From contig CM049319.1 in NCBI GenBank assembly GCA_026874595.1, positions 19,889,601 to 19,953,600 of the forward strand: a stretch of 64,000 bases of DNA, read 5' to 3'. The notes below the pieces were generated by a model that saw only the letters and a list, made by a program, of their open reading frames with translations, was not told the origin of the DNA and made no database searches. A program made the position numbers and the translations under genes. Below are positions 36,234 to 47,370 of the stretch, in pieces. The first letter of the stretch is position 1; the number at the start of each line of letters is the position of its first letter. The DNA comes from Sipunculus nudus. Taxonomy: Eukaryota; Annelida; Sipuncula; Golfingiida; Sipunculidae.

Positions 36234-36441
36234 TCGGGGAGGGCCCCCTTTCCCTGGATCCGCTCCTGTAGATGTTAAGACAGATCTGCATCATAAATTA
36301 AAGGCTCATCTCAAGCATTACTCTAACATTGTCCGTGTTCCGAAACGAACACTCAGTGGCAATAGGTCCCGATAGTCTTCTTTTATGTTGTAAACAGGTC
36401 TGTTCTCACTTGTCTTTAGCTAATTGTTCAAAATAAGCTGG

Positions 36442-36515
36442 ACGCTGACGGGCCTCACAAACAGACTCTTAACGCCTACGGGCTTTTCGGCCGTGTTTGT
36501 GAGGCCTGTCAGCGT
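36442..36515. repeat. Hairpin with 22-bp arms
   Basis: Arms 36442-36463 (starting ACGCTGACGGGCC) and 36494-36515 (ending CAGCGT) are inverted copies with one difference, which would still pair as G-U in RNA. The loop is 30 nt. Confidence 0.95.
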
Positions 36516-37313
36516 TAATAACTGGACTGAAAATAAACATACAGAGAATTAAAAAAGGCAGGCAAACACAGATGAAAATATAACCTCCTGAAAGAATTGT
36601 TGTCTTCGAAAACTGGATGATCTCGGCAAACAGATGCATCTGTTGAACTGTCTTGGCTTTGCAAATGTAAGTACCGGTCTTAATCAATAAACCGCCCAGA
36701 GGAACTCTCAATAAAACACGCAACTGTGTCAAAAATGGAAATGTGAAGTTCTGAAATATTGACGGAATCCAGACAAACGTCACGTACAAAGTACAGAGTT
36801 ACATAGAAGTGTTATGATAAAAATTTAATTGTCATCGTGTATGCTGTGTCGTGTTTTTTTATTCAATATTGCAAATTTTTTTGTTATACATGTATTGCTT
36901 GACAAATATGCATTGCGGGACATTAATGGGAAAGGGAAAAACACACAATGCATACACCTGTTTCTCACTGTAATCTAAGAAAAAAATGGATTTACCGATA
37001 TTATAAAAATAGTCACTACATGATGAGCTTATGCATAAAAAGTATAAAGGGCATTCGCTCCTATCCGCTTCTGCAACCGCCCTGACATCACGGTCCGCAC
37101 AAATCGGTTTCGGACCGATACACGAAGGAAGTGAACGATGGTTGCTGACGCGAGTCCTTACCATGACGTCAATTAATCGGGGATATTCTGGAATGTCCTT
37201 GTGTCTTCCTCTTGGCAGAATATGCCAAAAGCGGTTGATTTTAAATATGAAAGGTCAGAACCTGCGGGTGAGCATTCAATACTTTACAATCCCTTTAAAA
37301 AAAGTTATGATTA

Positions 37314-37634
37314 GGCAAAAAAAAAAGGTATGGTTCTCAGGCACCGCCCGCATCAATTTTAAACCCCCGCATCAAAATTTTTTATTTAGATTTTCAATAG
37401 AAACTTACCAATTATGAGCTGCAGCAGCTCGGACATTTCTTTCGAGAACAAAAAAATATACATTTCCTTTGTTATGGAGTGTTTTTACTTGTTTTGCAAA
37501 ATAAATATGTTATTATTATAATTTTCCATATCTGTTATTATCATGCTTATCATGCTTATCGAAACATACCAAAAAAATAAAAATTAAAAAACCGCTCGCC
37601 CGCATACATTTCTGAAAAATGTGCCTGAGAACCT
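37314..37634. mobile_element. PIF/Harbinger-like MITE, right end lost
   Basis: It starts after TTA with GGCAAAAAAAAAAGGTATGG and keeps the full interior and the inner right end GTGCCTGAGAACC. The last 30 or so bases are missing. The Gmr1-like LTR fragment follows within about 7 bp. Confidence 0.85.
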
Positions 37635-37640
37635 AAAGCT

Positions 37641-38223
37641 ATTAATAAGGGCTGTGTTTGGAGCCGGGAGGAGGGAAAATACCAGCGGGCAATAAGGGGT
37701 GCGACTTTTTCGTCAATCTTGGGACCTACTCCGAAAATTGCATATTTACAGATATTCTATGGACTTTAAACAGACTTTTTACAGATTTTTTATAGATTGT
37801 CTTCAGTTTACCTTTTGAATTTTACCTGAACTTCACTTCTGAATTACAACAGATTGTCTTCGGGATTTAATTGAACTATTCACCGGGAAGATTTACTTGA
37901 ACTGTTCACGTGGATTATTTATGCTAAAAGACTCTTGTTGGACTGTGACAGTTGTGGTATCCAGCAATCAAAGCCTAGGATCCGGACTCTGGTGATGTAC
38001 ATTTCTGTTGTTGTTTTGTCTTAAATACTGTGTAATTGTATTGATTTTGTGCATTGTATTGTTAGGATTTTTCTAAGAATAAATTTAAATTATTTGTTAA
38101 CAAAAAACCACTGACTTTTTTATTCCCCTAGACATTCACGCTGCCTAGCGTTGCGGAATCTGATTTTTTTTCGTTTCCGTAACAAGGGTTTGTGCGCGTC
38201 TGTTATTATTAGATTCTGTAACA
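37641..38223 (+). repeat. 5' LTR of the Gmr1-like element, 5'-truncated
   Basis: It begins at the AATAAGG(G)GCTGTGTTT block that follows the TATA box of the solo LTR (24273) and ends with GTAACA at 38218-38223. It is longer than the matching part of the solo LTR because of a local duplication around 37820-37920. AATAAA, a likely polyadenylation signal, lies at about 38079. Confidence 0.85.
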
Positions 38224-38350
38224 TTAAACTGAGGGCCCTTCCGAGATACTAAATAGTTTTGAACATTTATTAGGCCTTCACCTAGACACATTGTTTACAA
38301 TACATTTTACAAGATCTCAGTGGTTTTTGTTCATGTTTTAACATCTTAAC

Positions 38351-39045
38351 ATGGCAGTCTTCAAATCTAAGGCATTCATTGAAGATCCAGACCCTGATCT
38401 ACTTGAACATTTAACCAAAGATCAATTGTTGCGTTTGGTGCAAAGGGTGTGAAGAGCTGGCAAGGCCAGAGAATTTTATACAGAGCTTTCAGTAGAAGCC
38501 GCTGCTGACAATGACCAGGTTAAACGGTTAATCCTAAAAGGTTATGAGTTAGTTCCGGAGGCTTACCGCCAGAGATTTAGAAATTGGGAAAAGCGCAAAG
38601 ATCAGACCTATGCAGAATTTGCTTGGACTAAAGAGCAGTTGTTTAATCGCTGGTGTAGTTCTTAAAATGTAATGAAAGATTATGAAAATTTGCGCCAGTT
38701 AATTTAGCTTGAACACTTAAAGCACTGCATTAACGCAGATGTTAAAACTGTTCTTGATGAGAAAAGTCTTGAAAGGCTTGACATTGCTGCTCAATAAGGT
38801 AATGATTATTCATTTACACATAAAATGTCCTTTACTAGCAAATCAAACCAGTCATTCATAAAACAAGGATGTAATTCAGTCAAAAGAAGGCACAGACACC
38901 CAGTACAAGAAGTCCTAATAGTTAAAAAAGGTCCATTGCTACACCGCAGTCCACGTCCACTGTGTCTGAGTCTAATAAAGACCAGTTATTTTCAAAGAAA
39001 ATCTGTCATTACTGCTAAATGGAAGGTCTTCTAATATCTGACTGC
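38351..39045 (+). pseudogene. gag: gag: SCAN-related capsid and zinc knuckle
   Basis: The frame starts with ATG at 38351, 128 bp after the LTR. It stays readable over about 150 codons, interrupted by TGA at 38450, TAA at 38663, TAG at 38705 and TAA at 38795, all in frame. The stretch YELVPEAYRQRFRNWEKR (38549-38602) and the following helical segment up to DIAAQ are the capsid C-terminal fold from which the vertebrate SCAN domain derives. Gag would pack the element's RNA into particles. A CCHC zinc knuckle lies at 39003-39045 in another frame: the Cys pairs are kept, the His position reads Leu, and a TAA sits inside. Four stops and the frame change show it is dead. Confidence 0.85.
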
Positions 39046-39174
39046 TCGAAACTTACAAATAAACCAAAGAGCAAACCTTCTGGTTTTGTTTGAAAACCTA
39101 TCCATAGCATAGAACAAGAGCCAAGCTCTTTTCATTTTAATAAGGGGTACAACTCCTTTATTGACTCTAAAAAA

Positions 39175-39900
39175 GTGTTTGATCATACGGATGCCAATGT
39201 GCCGTCTGACTCCAAAGAAGAATCCTTAGTAGTATGCGGGGTAAAAACGTCATTTGATTCCTGCAAGGAACTTAATAAGGCTAGGTCTTTTCAAGACTTG
39301 TGTGAAAAGTATCCTCTAAGTAAGACTAAGTCCTTTTATGACTCTAGCGAGAGTATTTCAAATGAGGTCCTCTTATGACAAACAGAAGTTTGGTTTTTAC
39401 TGAGGAAAATTCCTCTGTTGACTCCCGTGAGGAGTTTGATTGTAATAAGGATGTAGATTCCTTTTGTGACTCTGAAAAAGAATTTTTGACTGACAGTGTC
39501 AGTGTCAGTTCTTTGTTTGATAAAATTGAGGTAGTACGTTCCTCTCCTGACTCTGAAATGGAGTTATTTGATGCATTCATACATTATGGTTTTGTATCAC
39601 TTTCAAGTGATTTATCAGATTCTACCCCTATTAGAATTTTGAGAGACACTGGTTCAGGCCAAACTCTCATGTTAGCAAACAACTCGCCATTTTCTAATAA
39701 GTCTTTTGCTGGTGCACATGCACTTGTTAATAGCGTGATTTCAGACAAACACACTTCATATTCGCTTCACAATGTAAGTTGAAAGTCAGATCTGATTTCT
39801 GGGAAAATTACTGTGGGCATAAGAATTACTTTACCCTTAAAGGTAATTCAGTTGCTACTAGGCAATGATGTTGCAGGTGAAAAAGTACAGCCTGTACAAT
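39175..39900 (+). pseudogene. pol: pol: acidic linker and aspartic protease
   Basis: An acidic, serine-rich linker is readable in two frames (39175-39378, then 39375-39782). It runs into the protease, with GFVSLSSDLSDSTPIRILRD just before the catalytic DTG (GAC ACT GGT at 39645-39653). A TGA at 39781 breaks the frame, but the downstream half is still legible, ending with LLGNDVAG near 39860, the usual C-terminal block of this protease. The enzyme cuts the gag-pol polyprotein. Length fits a normal retroelement protease of about 100-120 residues. Broken by frameshift and stop. Confidence 0.85.
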
Positions 39901-40129
39901 TAGTGACAGAAAAGCCGACACTGATCCTAAAAATCAGGAAATTCCTGGTTTGTATCCTATATATGCTGTAACTAGATCTTTGGCAAAAAAAAAACACACA
40001 TGAGGGTAATGGTCCAGATAAAAACACACTGGGAGTCATTAGTGACTCGTCTAACGACTCGCCCGTACAGGATGCAGCATTTTCAAGGTCAGAACGTATC
40101 GCGGAACAGCATAAGGACCTAGATATTTC

Positions 40130-41020
40130 ATGTTTGTTTCCAGGCCAGTTTCTAAAGGTGAACTATCACAAAACCCAGTTTGTTTCTATGTTAAAAATGG
40201 AGTGCTTATGCGTAAATACCGACCACCTGATGTATGCGCTGATAATGAGTGGGCCGTCAAACATCAAATGGTAGTGCTCAAAAGCTATTGCAATGGAATT
40301 CGAAGCATGGCACATGAGCCTCCTATGTCTGGCCATTTAGGTACAAATAAAACTTATCAGAAAGTTAGTACCCACTTCTATTGGTCTAATAATCTTAGGA
40401 CAGATGTTGTACAATACTGTAAATCATGCCACATATGCCAAATGGAAGGCAAGCCCAATCAGAATCCTCCTAAAGCCTCCCTTAGGCCTATACCTGCTTT
40501 TGAGGAACCATTTAGTAGGATTATTGTTGATTGTGTTGGACCACTACCCAAAACAAAATCTGGACATGAATACACGCTTACAATTATGTGCGCATCTACC
40601 AGGTTCCCTGAGGCAATACCATGGCGCAAAATTAATGTCAAAAGTGTTGTCAAGGCTCTGACCATTTTTTATTTTTTTTTTTACACTTTTTGGATTACCA
40701 AAATCCGTTCAGTGTGACCAAGGATCGAATTTTATGTCTGTATGTCTCAGACTTTCGCACTAAACTATACAATGCTTGTGAGATTGCAAAGTCTAATCTA
40801 AAAGCTGCACAAAGTAAAATAAAAGCAAAGTATGACTAGCACACTGTAAGGTGAAAAGGTCCTTGCCTTACTACCCCTGGCAGACCTCTACAAGCTAGGT
40901 ACTTTGGTCCTTACATTGTTGACAAGAAAGTCAGTGATTTAAATTACATACTAATACACCAGATAGGCGTAAGAAAAAACAACTGTGTCATGTTAACATG
41001 TTGAAACCATATTATGAAGA
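40130..41020 (+). pseudogene. pol: pol: integrase, placed before reverse transcriptase
   Basis: The zinc-binding N-domain is intact: HEPPMSGHLG followed by CKSCHIC (40312-40440). The core follows with VDCVGPLP carrying the first catalytic Asp, then YTLTIMCASTRFPEAIP. A T-run at 40666-40681 shifts the frame; the second catalytic Asp is in DQGSNF (GAC at 40716) in the new frame. The part that should hold the catalytic Glu is deleted between about 40735 and 40750. The C-terminal part resumes at DFRTKLYNACEIAKSNLK and ends at HVNMLKPYYEE (about 41018), a gypsy-type tail. Integrase would insert the cDNA; this one lacks a catalytic residue and has two stops near 40840-40855. Confidence 0.9.
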
Positions 41021-41149
41021 AAATAGCACATCAGATGTTGTACATAACGTTACTGCTGTTAATTGTGTAAAAACTGATCCTGACCCAGTTAAAGTAGATA
41101 CTGATTGTAAGTGTGATGTAGACATTCAGTGTGGAACAGTACCACCAAA

Positions 41150-42130
41150 AAACTCTGACGTGCTTAACAACCTGGATGCCAAACTGTCACACCTTACCTT
41201 ACTACAACAACAAGACCAAAAGAACCTGCTGCAGTTTTATAGACATTTGTTTAATGACATTCCAACGCGAACTATCATATTGTGCCTTGGTCGAAGTTGG
41301 CGAGGCAACGTAATCAAGCAGCATCCTTATGGACTGAATCTAGAAAAGCAAAAGTATCTACAAGGTTCAATATTTGCTGGACAATGAATCTATTGATCCT
41401 AGTGACAGTAACTGGAGTAAATCATGTATTCTTGTGCCCAAACCTGATGGAAGTTACCGTATGTGCACCGATTATCGAAAACTAAACTCTGTCATCAAGA
41501 CTGACAGGTTCCCGATTCCGAGGATCGATGATTGTATTTATAGAGTCGGTAGCTCCAGATATGTCTCCAAGTTTGACTTGCTAAAAGGATTCTGGCAAGT
41601 TCCGCTGACAGAACGAGCGAAAGAAGTGTCCGCATTTGTGACGCCGAAAGGACTGTACCAATATAAAGTTATTCCGTTTAGCATGAAGAACTCGCCGGCA
41701 CGTTCCAGCGCCTCATCCATATGGTTGTCAAAAACATTCAGGACTGCGACGCATATATTGATGACCTCATAGTATACAGCGACACTTGATAGAAACATTT
41801 GTAGATTCTTCGCGTCCTCTTCGATAAACTCAACGAAGCACGTTTGACCGTCATCTAAGTCAAATCTGAGTTTTGCATTGCACAAGTAACATGTTTGGGT
41901 CATATTGTAGGGCAGGATTAAGTAAAACATGTTGATGCTAAAGTGAGTGCTTTTTCTGTATTTCCTAGACCAATAAAGAAAAAAATCAAATAATGCGTTT
42001 TCTTGGTATGGTTGGATATTACAGAAATTTTTGTCCGAATTTTTCTGCTGTAGCTGAAACTTAACTAATTTGTTAAAAGAGAAACAAAAGTTTGTATGGA
42101 GTGTTCAGTGTGAAAATGCATTTCAGAATT
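41150..42130 (+). pseudogene. pol: pol: reverse transcriptase
   Basis: The leader LSHLTLLQQQDQKNLLQFY (about 41180) joins integrase to the polymerase, confirming that both belong to one polyprotein. The fingers and palm are readable at 41374-41700: SCILVPKPDGSYRMCTDYRK, then SKFDLLKGFWQVPL with the first catalytic Asp, then AFVTPKGLYQY. A small deletion near 41700 shifts the frame, and the catalytic YIDD (41754-41765) follows in the new frame. The thumb is recognisable as YYRNFCPNFSA near 42023, with stops after it. Gypsy-type; it would copy RNA into DNA. Confidence 0.9.
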
Positions 42131-42149
42131 TGTAAGCAATTCAAATTGC

Positions 42150-42400
42150 AGCTCTACAAAGTTCACCAGTTTTGGCAGCTCCAGACTTTTCTGTACCATT
42201 TAAGTTATCTGTAGATGCTAGTGACACTGCTGCTGGTGCTGTGTTGTTACATGAAGGGAGTGATGGCATAGATCATCCAATTTGATATTTTACAAGAAAG
42301 TTTAATGCAAACCAGATAAACTGCTCCACTATTGAAAAAGAATGTTTGGCTTTGATTTTGGCGTTGCAACATTTTGAAGTTTATGTTACTTCATCAGTCA
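42150..42400 (+). pseudogene. pol: pol: RNase H, 3'-truncated
   Basis: A single frame reads SSPVLAAPDFSVPFKLSVDA (catalytic Asp in VDAS), then GAVLLHEGSDG, a TGA, YFTRKF and STIEKECLALILALQHF (second acidic residue). The frame stops being RNase H at 42401, where it runs straight into LTR sequence. The deletion removed the rest of RNase H, any following part and the polypurine tract. Confidence 0.85.
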
Positions 42401-42559
42401 GGATTGTTGTAAGAATAAATTTTAATTATTTGTTAACAAAACCACTGATTTCTTTATTTCCCTAGAATTTCACACTGACAAGTGTTGCGGAATGTATTTT
42501 TTTGTCTCCGTATTAAGAGTGCTCGTCCATATCGAGATCTGTTATTATTAGGTTCCATT

Positions 42560-42562
<3 letters not shown>
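42401..42562 (+). repeat. 3' LTR remnant (last ~162 bp)
   Basis: It aligns with the end of the solo LTR from 24600 on and with 38060-38223 (GTTAACAAAA, CCACTGA, GTTGCGGAAT), ending CCATTACA before an (AT)n tract. Confidence 0.85.

Positions 42563-42563
<1 letters not shown>

Positions 42564-42612
<49 letters not shown>
42564..42612. repeat. (AT)n microsatellite
   Basis: Alternating AT, about 49 bp, directly after the LTR remnant. Confidence 0.95.
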
Positions 42613-42616
<4 letters not shown>

Positions 42617-42784
42617 AATTATACTATGTGTATGGTTAGCTTGATTTCATAATGTACTACAGTACTGTTTCATGAGTTCAGCTAACCAGCCGGCTCACTC
42701 CTCGGGTACAAACTAAAATGACCATGTGTGAATTAATTTCCTTTAAATTAGCTGGATTAAGCGTGGGTTACTGGGTTCGTTGAG

Positions 42785-43648
42785 GTTTTCATGGTCCAGG
42801 TGGCTATTGTGTTAATTTGGTTTTCGTGGTCCAGGTAGCTATTGTGTTAATTTGGTTTTCGTGGTCCAGGTGGCTATTGTGTTAATTTGGTTTTCATGGT
42901 CCAGGTGGCTATTGTGTTAATTTGGTTTTCGTGGTCCAGGCAGCTATTGTGTTAATTTGGTTTTCGTGGTCCAGGTAGCTATTGTGTTAATTTGGTTTTC
43001 GTGGCAAGGCAGCTATTGTGTTAATTTGGTTTTCATGGTCCAGGTGGCTATTGTGTTAATTTGGTTTTCGTGGTCCAGGCAGCTATTGTGTTAATTTGGT
43101 TTTCGTGGTCCAGGCAGCTATTGTGTTAATTTGGTTTTCATGGTCCAGGTAGCTATTGTGTTAATTTGGTTTTCATGGTCCAGGTAGCTATTGTGTTAAT
43201 TTGGTTTTCGTGGTCCAGGCAGCTATTGTGTTAATTTGGTTTTCGTGGTCCAGGCAGCTATTGTGTTAATTTGGTTTTCAGGGTCCAGGTAGCTATTGTG
43301 TTAATTTGGTTTTCATGGTGCAGGTAGCTATTGTGTTAATTTGGTTTTCGTGGTTCAGGTAGCTATTGTGTTAATTTGGTTTTCATGGTCCAGTTAGCTA
43401 TTGTGTTAATTTGGTTTTCATAGTCCAGGTAGCTATTGTGTTAATTTGGTTTTGCATGGTCCAGGTAGCTATTGTGTTAATTTGGTTTTCATGGTCCAGG
43501 TAGCTATTGTGTTAATTTGGTTTTCGTGGTCCAGGCAGCTTTTGTGTTAATTTGGTTTTCGTGGTCCAGGTGGCTATTGTGTTAATTTGGTTTTCGTGGT
43601 CCAGGCAGCTATTGTGTTAATTTGGTTTTCGTGGTCCAGGTAGCTAGT

Positions 43649-43650
<2 letters not shown>
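42785..43650. repeat. 35-bp minisatellite, about 25 copies
   Basis: The unit is GGTCCAGGTAGCTATTGTG followed by TTAATTTGGTTTTCRT. Units differ mainly at two sites: CGTGG or CATGG, and GGTAGC, GGTGGC or GGCAGC. One unit (about 43003) has a 3-bp deletion and one (about 43453) a 1-bp insertion. The array ends in (AT)n. There are no spacers, so it is not a CRISPR. Confidence 0.97.

Positions 43651-43651
<1 letters not shown>

Positions 43652-43725
<74 letters not shown>
43652..43725. repeat. (AT)n microsatellite
   Basis: Perfect alternating AT, about 74 bp. The long minus-strand ORFs across it are by-products. Confidence 0.97.
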
Positions 43726-43727
<2 letters not shown>

Positions 43728-44180
43728 ACATCGGACAAACCCCATATGTAAAAGTAACAGGTAGAACAAAACCTACGTGAAAGATAATAATATTTATTGT
43801 AAAACAAGGGTAATGAGTGCGGGTGTTGAAGGAAAGAACGCTGATCGGTGTTAACATAGACGAGGGATGGTGGACGACGGATGACGGAGGCGGGTGCGGA
43901 AGGGAAAAAAAGGAAACGGATAGGTGCCAACGCGGCTTTATTCAATATTGAAGATCTTTTGTTACACATGTATTGCTTGACAAATATGCATTGCGGGACT
44001 TTAATGGGAAGGAAAATGACACACCATGCGTACACCTGTATCTCATTGTAATGAATGAAAAAAAAAAATAGATTTACCGATACTGTAAAGCCGTCACTGC
44101 AAGATCGCCTTACGTTAAACATAAAACTGTCTTTATATAAGAGCAATAAAATGTTGCTTTGCACTTAGACATTAATACTT

Positions 44181-45071
44181 TAAAACATGGACACCGGGAC
44201 ACGCATGCTCATCCAATTACCAGGCCGTCCTTGTCCACCGGTTAAGCTGGTTCAGAGGCGTGCATGCATGGGGCGTGATTTTTCACCTACACTGTCCATG
44301 TAACCACCTGATACAAGAACAAATACAAGGATTTCAACTAACCTGATATGGCATTCCATTTCAAGCTAGTGTCGGAACTACCTTCTATACAAGGACAGTG
44401 TTTAATAGAACTGTTTTTTTCTCATAATTTTGTTTTTCACTGAGTAGTCTTGGAACTACTCTAACATAACCAAAGCAACGTTATACATAAATCATAAAGC
44501 TAATTTTAAGAAAAAAAATTATCTACATATATACATAAATATACATAAAAATAAAAACAAATTTGTGACTAAATAATTATGGGCCTCCTTTAACCATTAT
44601 GTATACCTACACACCATGGGACTACTTTTTTTTCATCAGTGTTGACTGCTATTCTATGATAAACCTGCCTGCACCTAGCCGAAACACCAGATGGCAGAAA
44701 ATTTTGATCTGGTACCTGAAGATTTCTTTGAATAGGAGTGGATGGGCCGGGTTTATGAAGAAATAGATGTTACTGAAAAATTAATGTGGTGTGACTTGGC
44801 AGAAAATGTATTAAATATAACAAATTTGTTTAAAATTTTTAATGTAGTTTTGAATATATTTATATATTATAACAGTTTCTATAACTTTTATAAACACTTA
44901 TAATAGTTACCAAAGAACATTTTATTGAAAATGATGAAAGAGTACACGCACTCGCCTGATCTGTGGCTTTTCCACTCCAGACGCATATACACCAGTAACC
45001 TCATATGTATCACGCCCTCACCTCGTGTGTTTTATTTATCTGTCATTATCAATGCTCTGTGACCTTCAGTA
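44181..45071. other. Unassigned AT-rich stretch
   Basis: One short plus-strand frame starts ATGGCAGAAAATTTTGATCT at 44690 and stops after 14 codons. No gene is recognised. Confidence 0.45.
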
Positions 45072-45239
45072 ACATTCACTACGCTTCGGCCTTTTGAAAT
45101 CAGTTCGGCATAGTCAAATACAATACAATACAATACAATACAATACAATTTTATTGGCTCTTGACAATACAAGATTGCATGCAGCACAAAAGGCTCGATC
45201 TGCCGAAATGATTTCAAAAGGCCGAAGCGTAGTGAATGT
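45072..45239. repeat. Hairpin with 39-bp arms around a LINE-like tail
   Basis: Arms 45072-45110 (starting ACATTCACTACG) and 45201-45239 (ending CGTAGTGAATGT) are inverted copies with one difference. Between them is an (AATAC)n run (45117-45149) followed by AATTTTATTGGCTC. Read on the minus strand this is an AATAAAATTG plus (TTGTA)n tail, as at the 3' end of some LINEs. Confidence 0.9.
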
Positions 45240-46573
45240 TTCAGTAGCCTACTCCTTAGGAACGCAGGAGGCAAAGCAGGCTCTGCCTGTATTGATGTAT
45301 AACACAGTCAACAACATGGTGGCCAGACCTCTAGTTCATACTCATATGAAACCCCATAATTTATAAATAGTATACATTAGTTTAAACCTGTGTACCGTTA
45401 TCTTTCTGATGGTATACATATTTTATTTAATTTTTGTAACATTTTAGAATTTAATGAATTGTTACAGGTACGCATTTTAAAACACCCTTGCAGTAACCGT
45501 ACGTCACTTTTTAGTGGCTTAAAATTAACTTCATGATTTTATCTGAAAAATGTATTTTTTTTTCATTTTCCTATCTCTCCTAAAAACTGAAATATTAATT
45601 TTGATTTGACAAAAAAAATAAATTTAATTTTTCAACAAGAATGACGCACAGTGTAGGAAAAAGAAAAAGAAAAAAAACTCCCATTTTCAGATTTCGTCAT
45701 GTGGTTTAATAATAGTCAACTTAAAAGTGGCAAAATGATACCGGGTGCTTAGAACATTATATGAAAATGAATGAAAAGTTAAAAAAAATGTGTATACCTT
45801 CAGAAAAAACACGGTAGCATGTTTAAAATAATTGATGGACTCTCATATGAATTAAAAATAACCTTTGGACTGATTTAGACATAGGGGTTTTGACAATAAT
45901 TATACCTCGGCCCTGCAGCTTGGCCCCGGATCAAGAACAAAGTGACAACACTTTTCGTACTAGCGGCAACCTGCCACCCAAACGTCCATTTATAATTCAC
46001 TGAAGACGTTCAAGTCGCAGTACAAGCTATAGGGTTCGGATCAATTCTAGCAGATGTGCACGCTTCTTCTAAGAGTATTTTTTCTTTTTCTCCTGCTCGT
46101 CGAACTTTTATTTTTTCCAAGGTAAGATAAAAAAAACCTTGTTCTTTAAAAAAAAATGTTTTTATGAAAAATAATAAGTATTACATTCACGGTTTACTTA
46201 CGTGTATTCATTCAGTAGTTATTAATAACTCTGCTGGTTTTATTCGGAAAGTTTGTCTCCTCTTCCGTCATGATGGCTTGACAGCGGAAACTGCGGTGGC
46301 CGAAACTTCTTTCAAACTTCCCGCTATCAGCAAAACATTTTTTCTTCATTATTAAGGGGGAAAACACGACTATATAAGCCTCTTATGTCAAATAATACCA
46401 CACAGCAAATAGTTCGACCCGACCCTTGGAATAGGTGTTCTATTATGACTTTTATCATGACTCCTGTTTAATTTTAAAAGGCCTGATTATCAACATTGTC
46501 GTACCCGCCTCATTTCCTGCAGATCCCCTTTTTCTACGCAGAGTGTATGACTGAAACTCACTCAGAACCAACA
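45240..46573. other. Unassigned stretch, no gene seen
   Basis: AT-rich with several A and T runs. A 63-codon plus-strand frame at 46164 has no motif. No repeat boundary is clear. Confidence 0.45.
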
Positions 46574-46672
46574 CTGTTCAAGAAGAGACTCTTGTCCAGT
46601 TCTCACTGTTCAAGAAGAGACTCTTGTCCTGTTCTCACTGTTCAAGAAGAGACTCTTGTCCAGTTCTGACTG
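46574..46672 (+). repeat. Three direct copies of a 32-bp unit
   Basis: CTGTTCAAGAAGAGACTC then TTGTCC(A/T)GTTCTCA repeats three times; the last copy ends CTGACTGG. A single diverged copy lies at the equivalent place in copy 1 (27728-27755). Confidence 0.95.
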
Positions 46673-46699
46673 GCAAAAGAGCCAAAATTATAAACCAAT

Positions 46700-47370
46700 A
46701 TCATGCCATATCTCTATTTAGTTTAGTTTTTAGTTTTTATTTATTTCATTTTCGTTCTAGTCTTTTCTATCCCTTCCCCATCATTTTCCCTGCTTTTCAC
46801 CTTCCTACCTACAACATGCGCACTGATATAATATTGACTTATTTAGTGCTGGCAATTAATTAGGACGATGCTAATACCGGATATGCAAACAAACGATTTT
46901 CTATTATGTGTTTTTACACGTCATATTTCATGGTGGTAAAAAAAAAGATAATTTTGTTATTAGATTTGCAACGAAGTCAGTAATGATCATTATTATCTGG
47001 GCAGAGGAGGTTAAATTTCCAACTGTGTTTTTTTTGTGAGTTTAATTCTTTGTCTGTCAGCGAGATTTACACAAACAAATACTTAACTGATTTACACGAA
47101 ACTTTGTGGAGGGATGGACCCGGTCTAGGAAATATCCGTTTGCGCTTAATGTGCTATTCCATTCATAATATTTAAACAGATATAGGTTATTTAATCATGA
47201 TCTGTCTCACCATAATGTGCCCATGTCCTCCCATTTTTACAAACATTTTCTTAAGTGCTTGTTTTATTTGCGTAACTTTGTATGATAGCGACACCTTTTA
47301 CGGCGAATATTGGATTGATCAGCAAGCCCAAGTTAATATAATTTTCTTAAAAAATTTTCTAAAATTCCCA
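46700..47370 (+). repeat. Dispersed repeat block, partner of 29420-30450
   Basis: Same landmarks in the same order as the partner, without the minisatellite that precedes it there. Confidence 0.75.

Larger units (their letters stand above)
37641..42562 (+). mobile_element. Gmr1-like Ty3/gypsy LTR retrotransposon, degenerate
   Basis: Order: 5' LTR fragment, gag with SCAN-related capsid, zinc knuckle, protease, integrase, reverse transcriptase, RNase H, 3' LTR fragment. Integrase lies upstream of reverse transcriptase. That order, together with a SCAN-like gag, is the signature of Gmr1-like gypsy elements. The 5' LTR lacks its first ~210 bp. The end of RNase H, the polypurine tract and about three quarters of the 3' LTR are deleted. 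All coding parts carry stops or frameshifts, and the two LTR pieces differ by roughly a fifth by eye, so the copy is old. Confidence 0.9.

Noticed and set aside
36850-37040. Hammerhead ribozyme in the satellites or duplicated blocks
   Set aside because: A by-eye scan for the CTGATGAG and GAAA core found no matching pair; a covariance search would settle it.
39344-39580. 78-codon minus-strand ORF inside the retroelement
   Set aside because: Antisense shadow of the acidic gag-pol linker.
42785-43650. CRISPR array
   Set aside because: Units are directly adjacent with no spacers, and the genome is animal; it is a minisatellite.
43574-44164. 196-codon minus-strand ORF
   Set aside because: A large part is the (AT)n tract (alternating Tyr and Ile); the rest is non-coding repeat shared with 27.4 and 36.9 kb.
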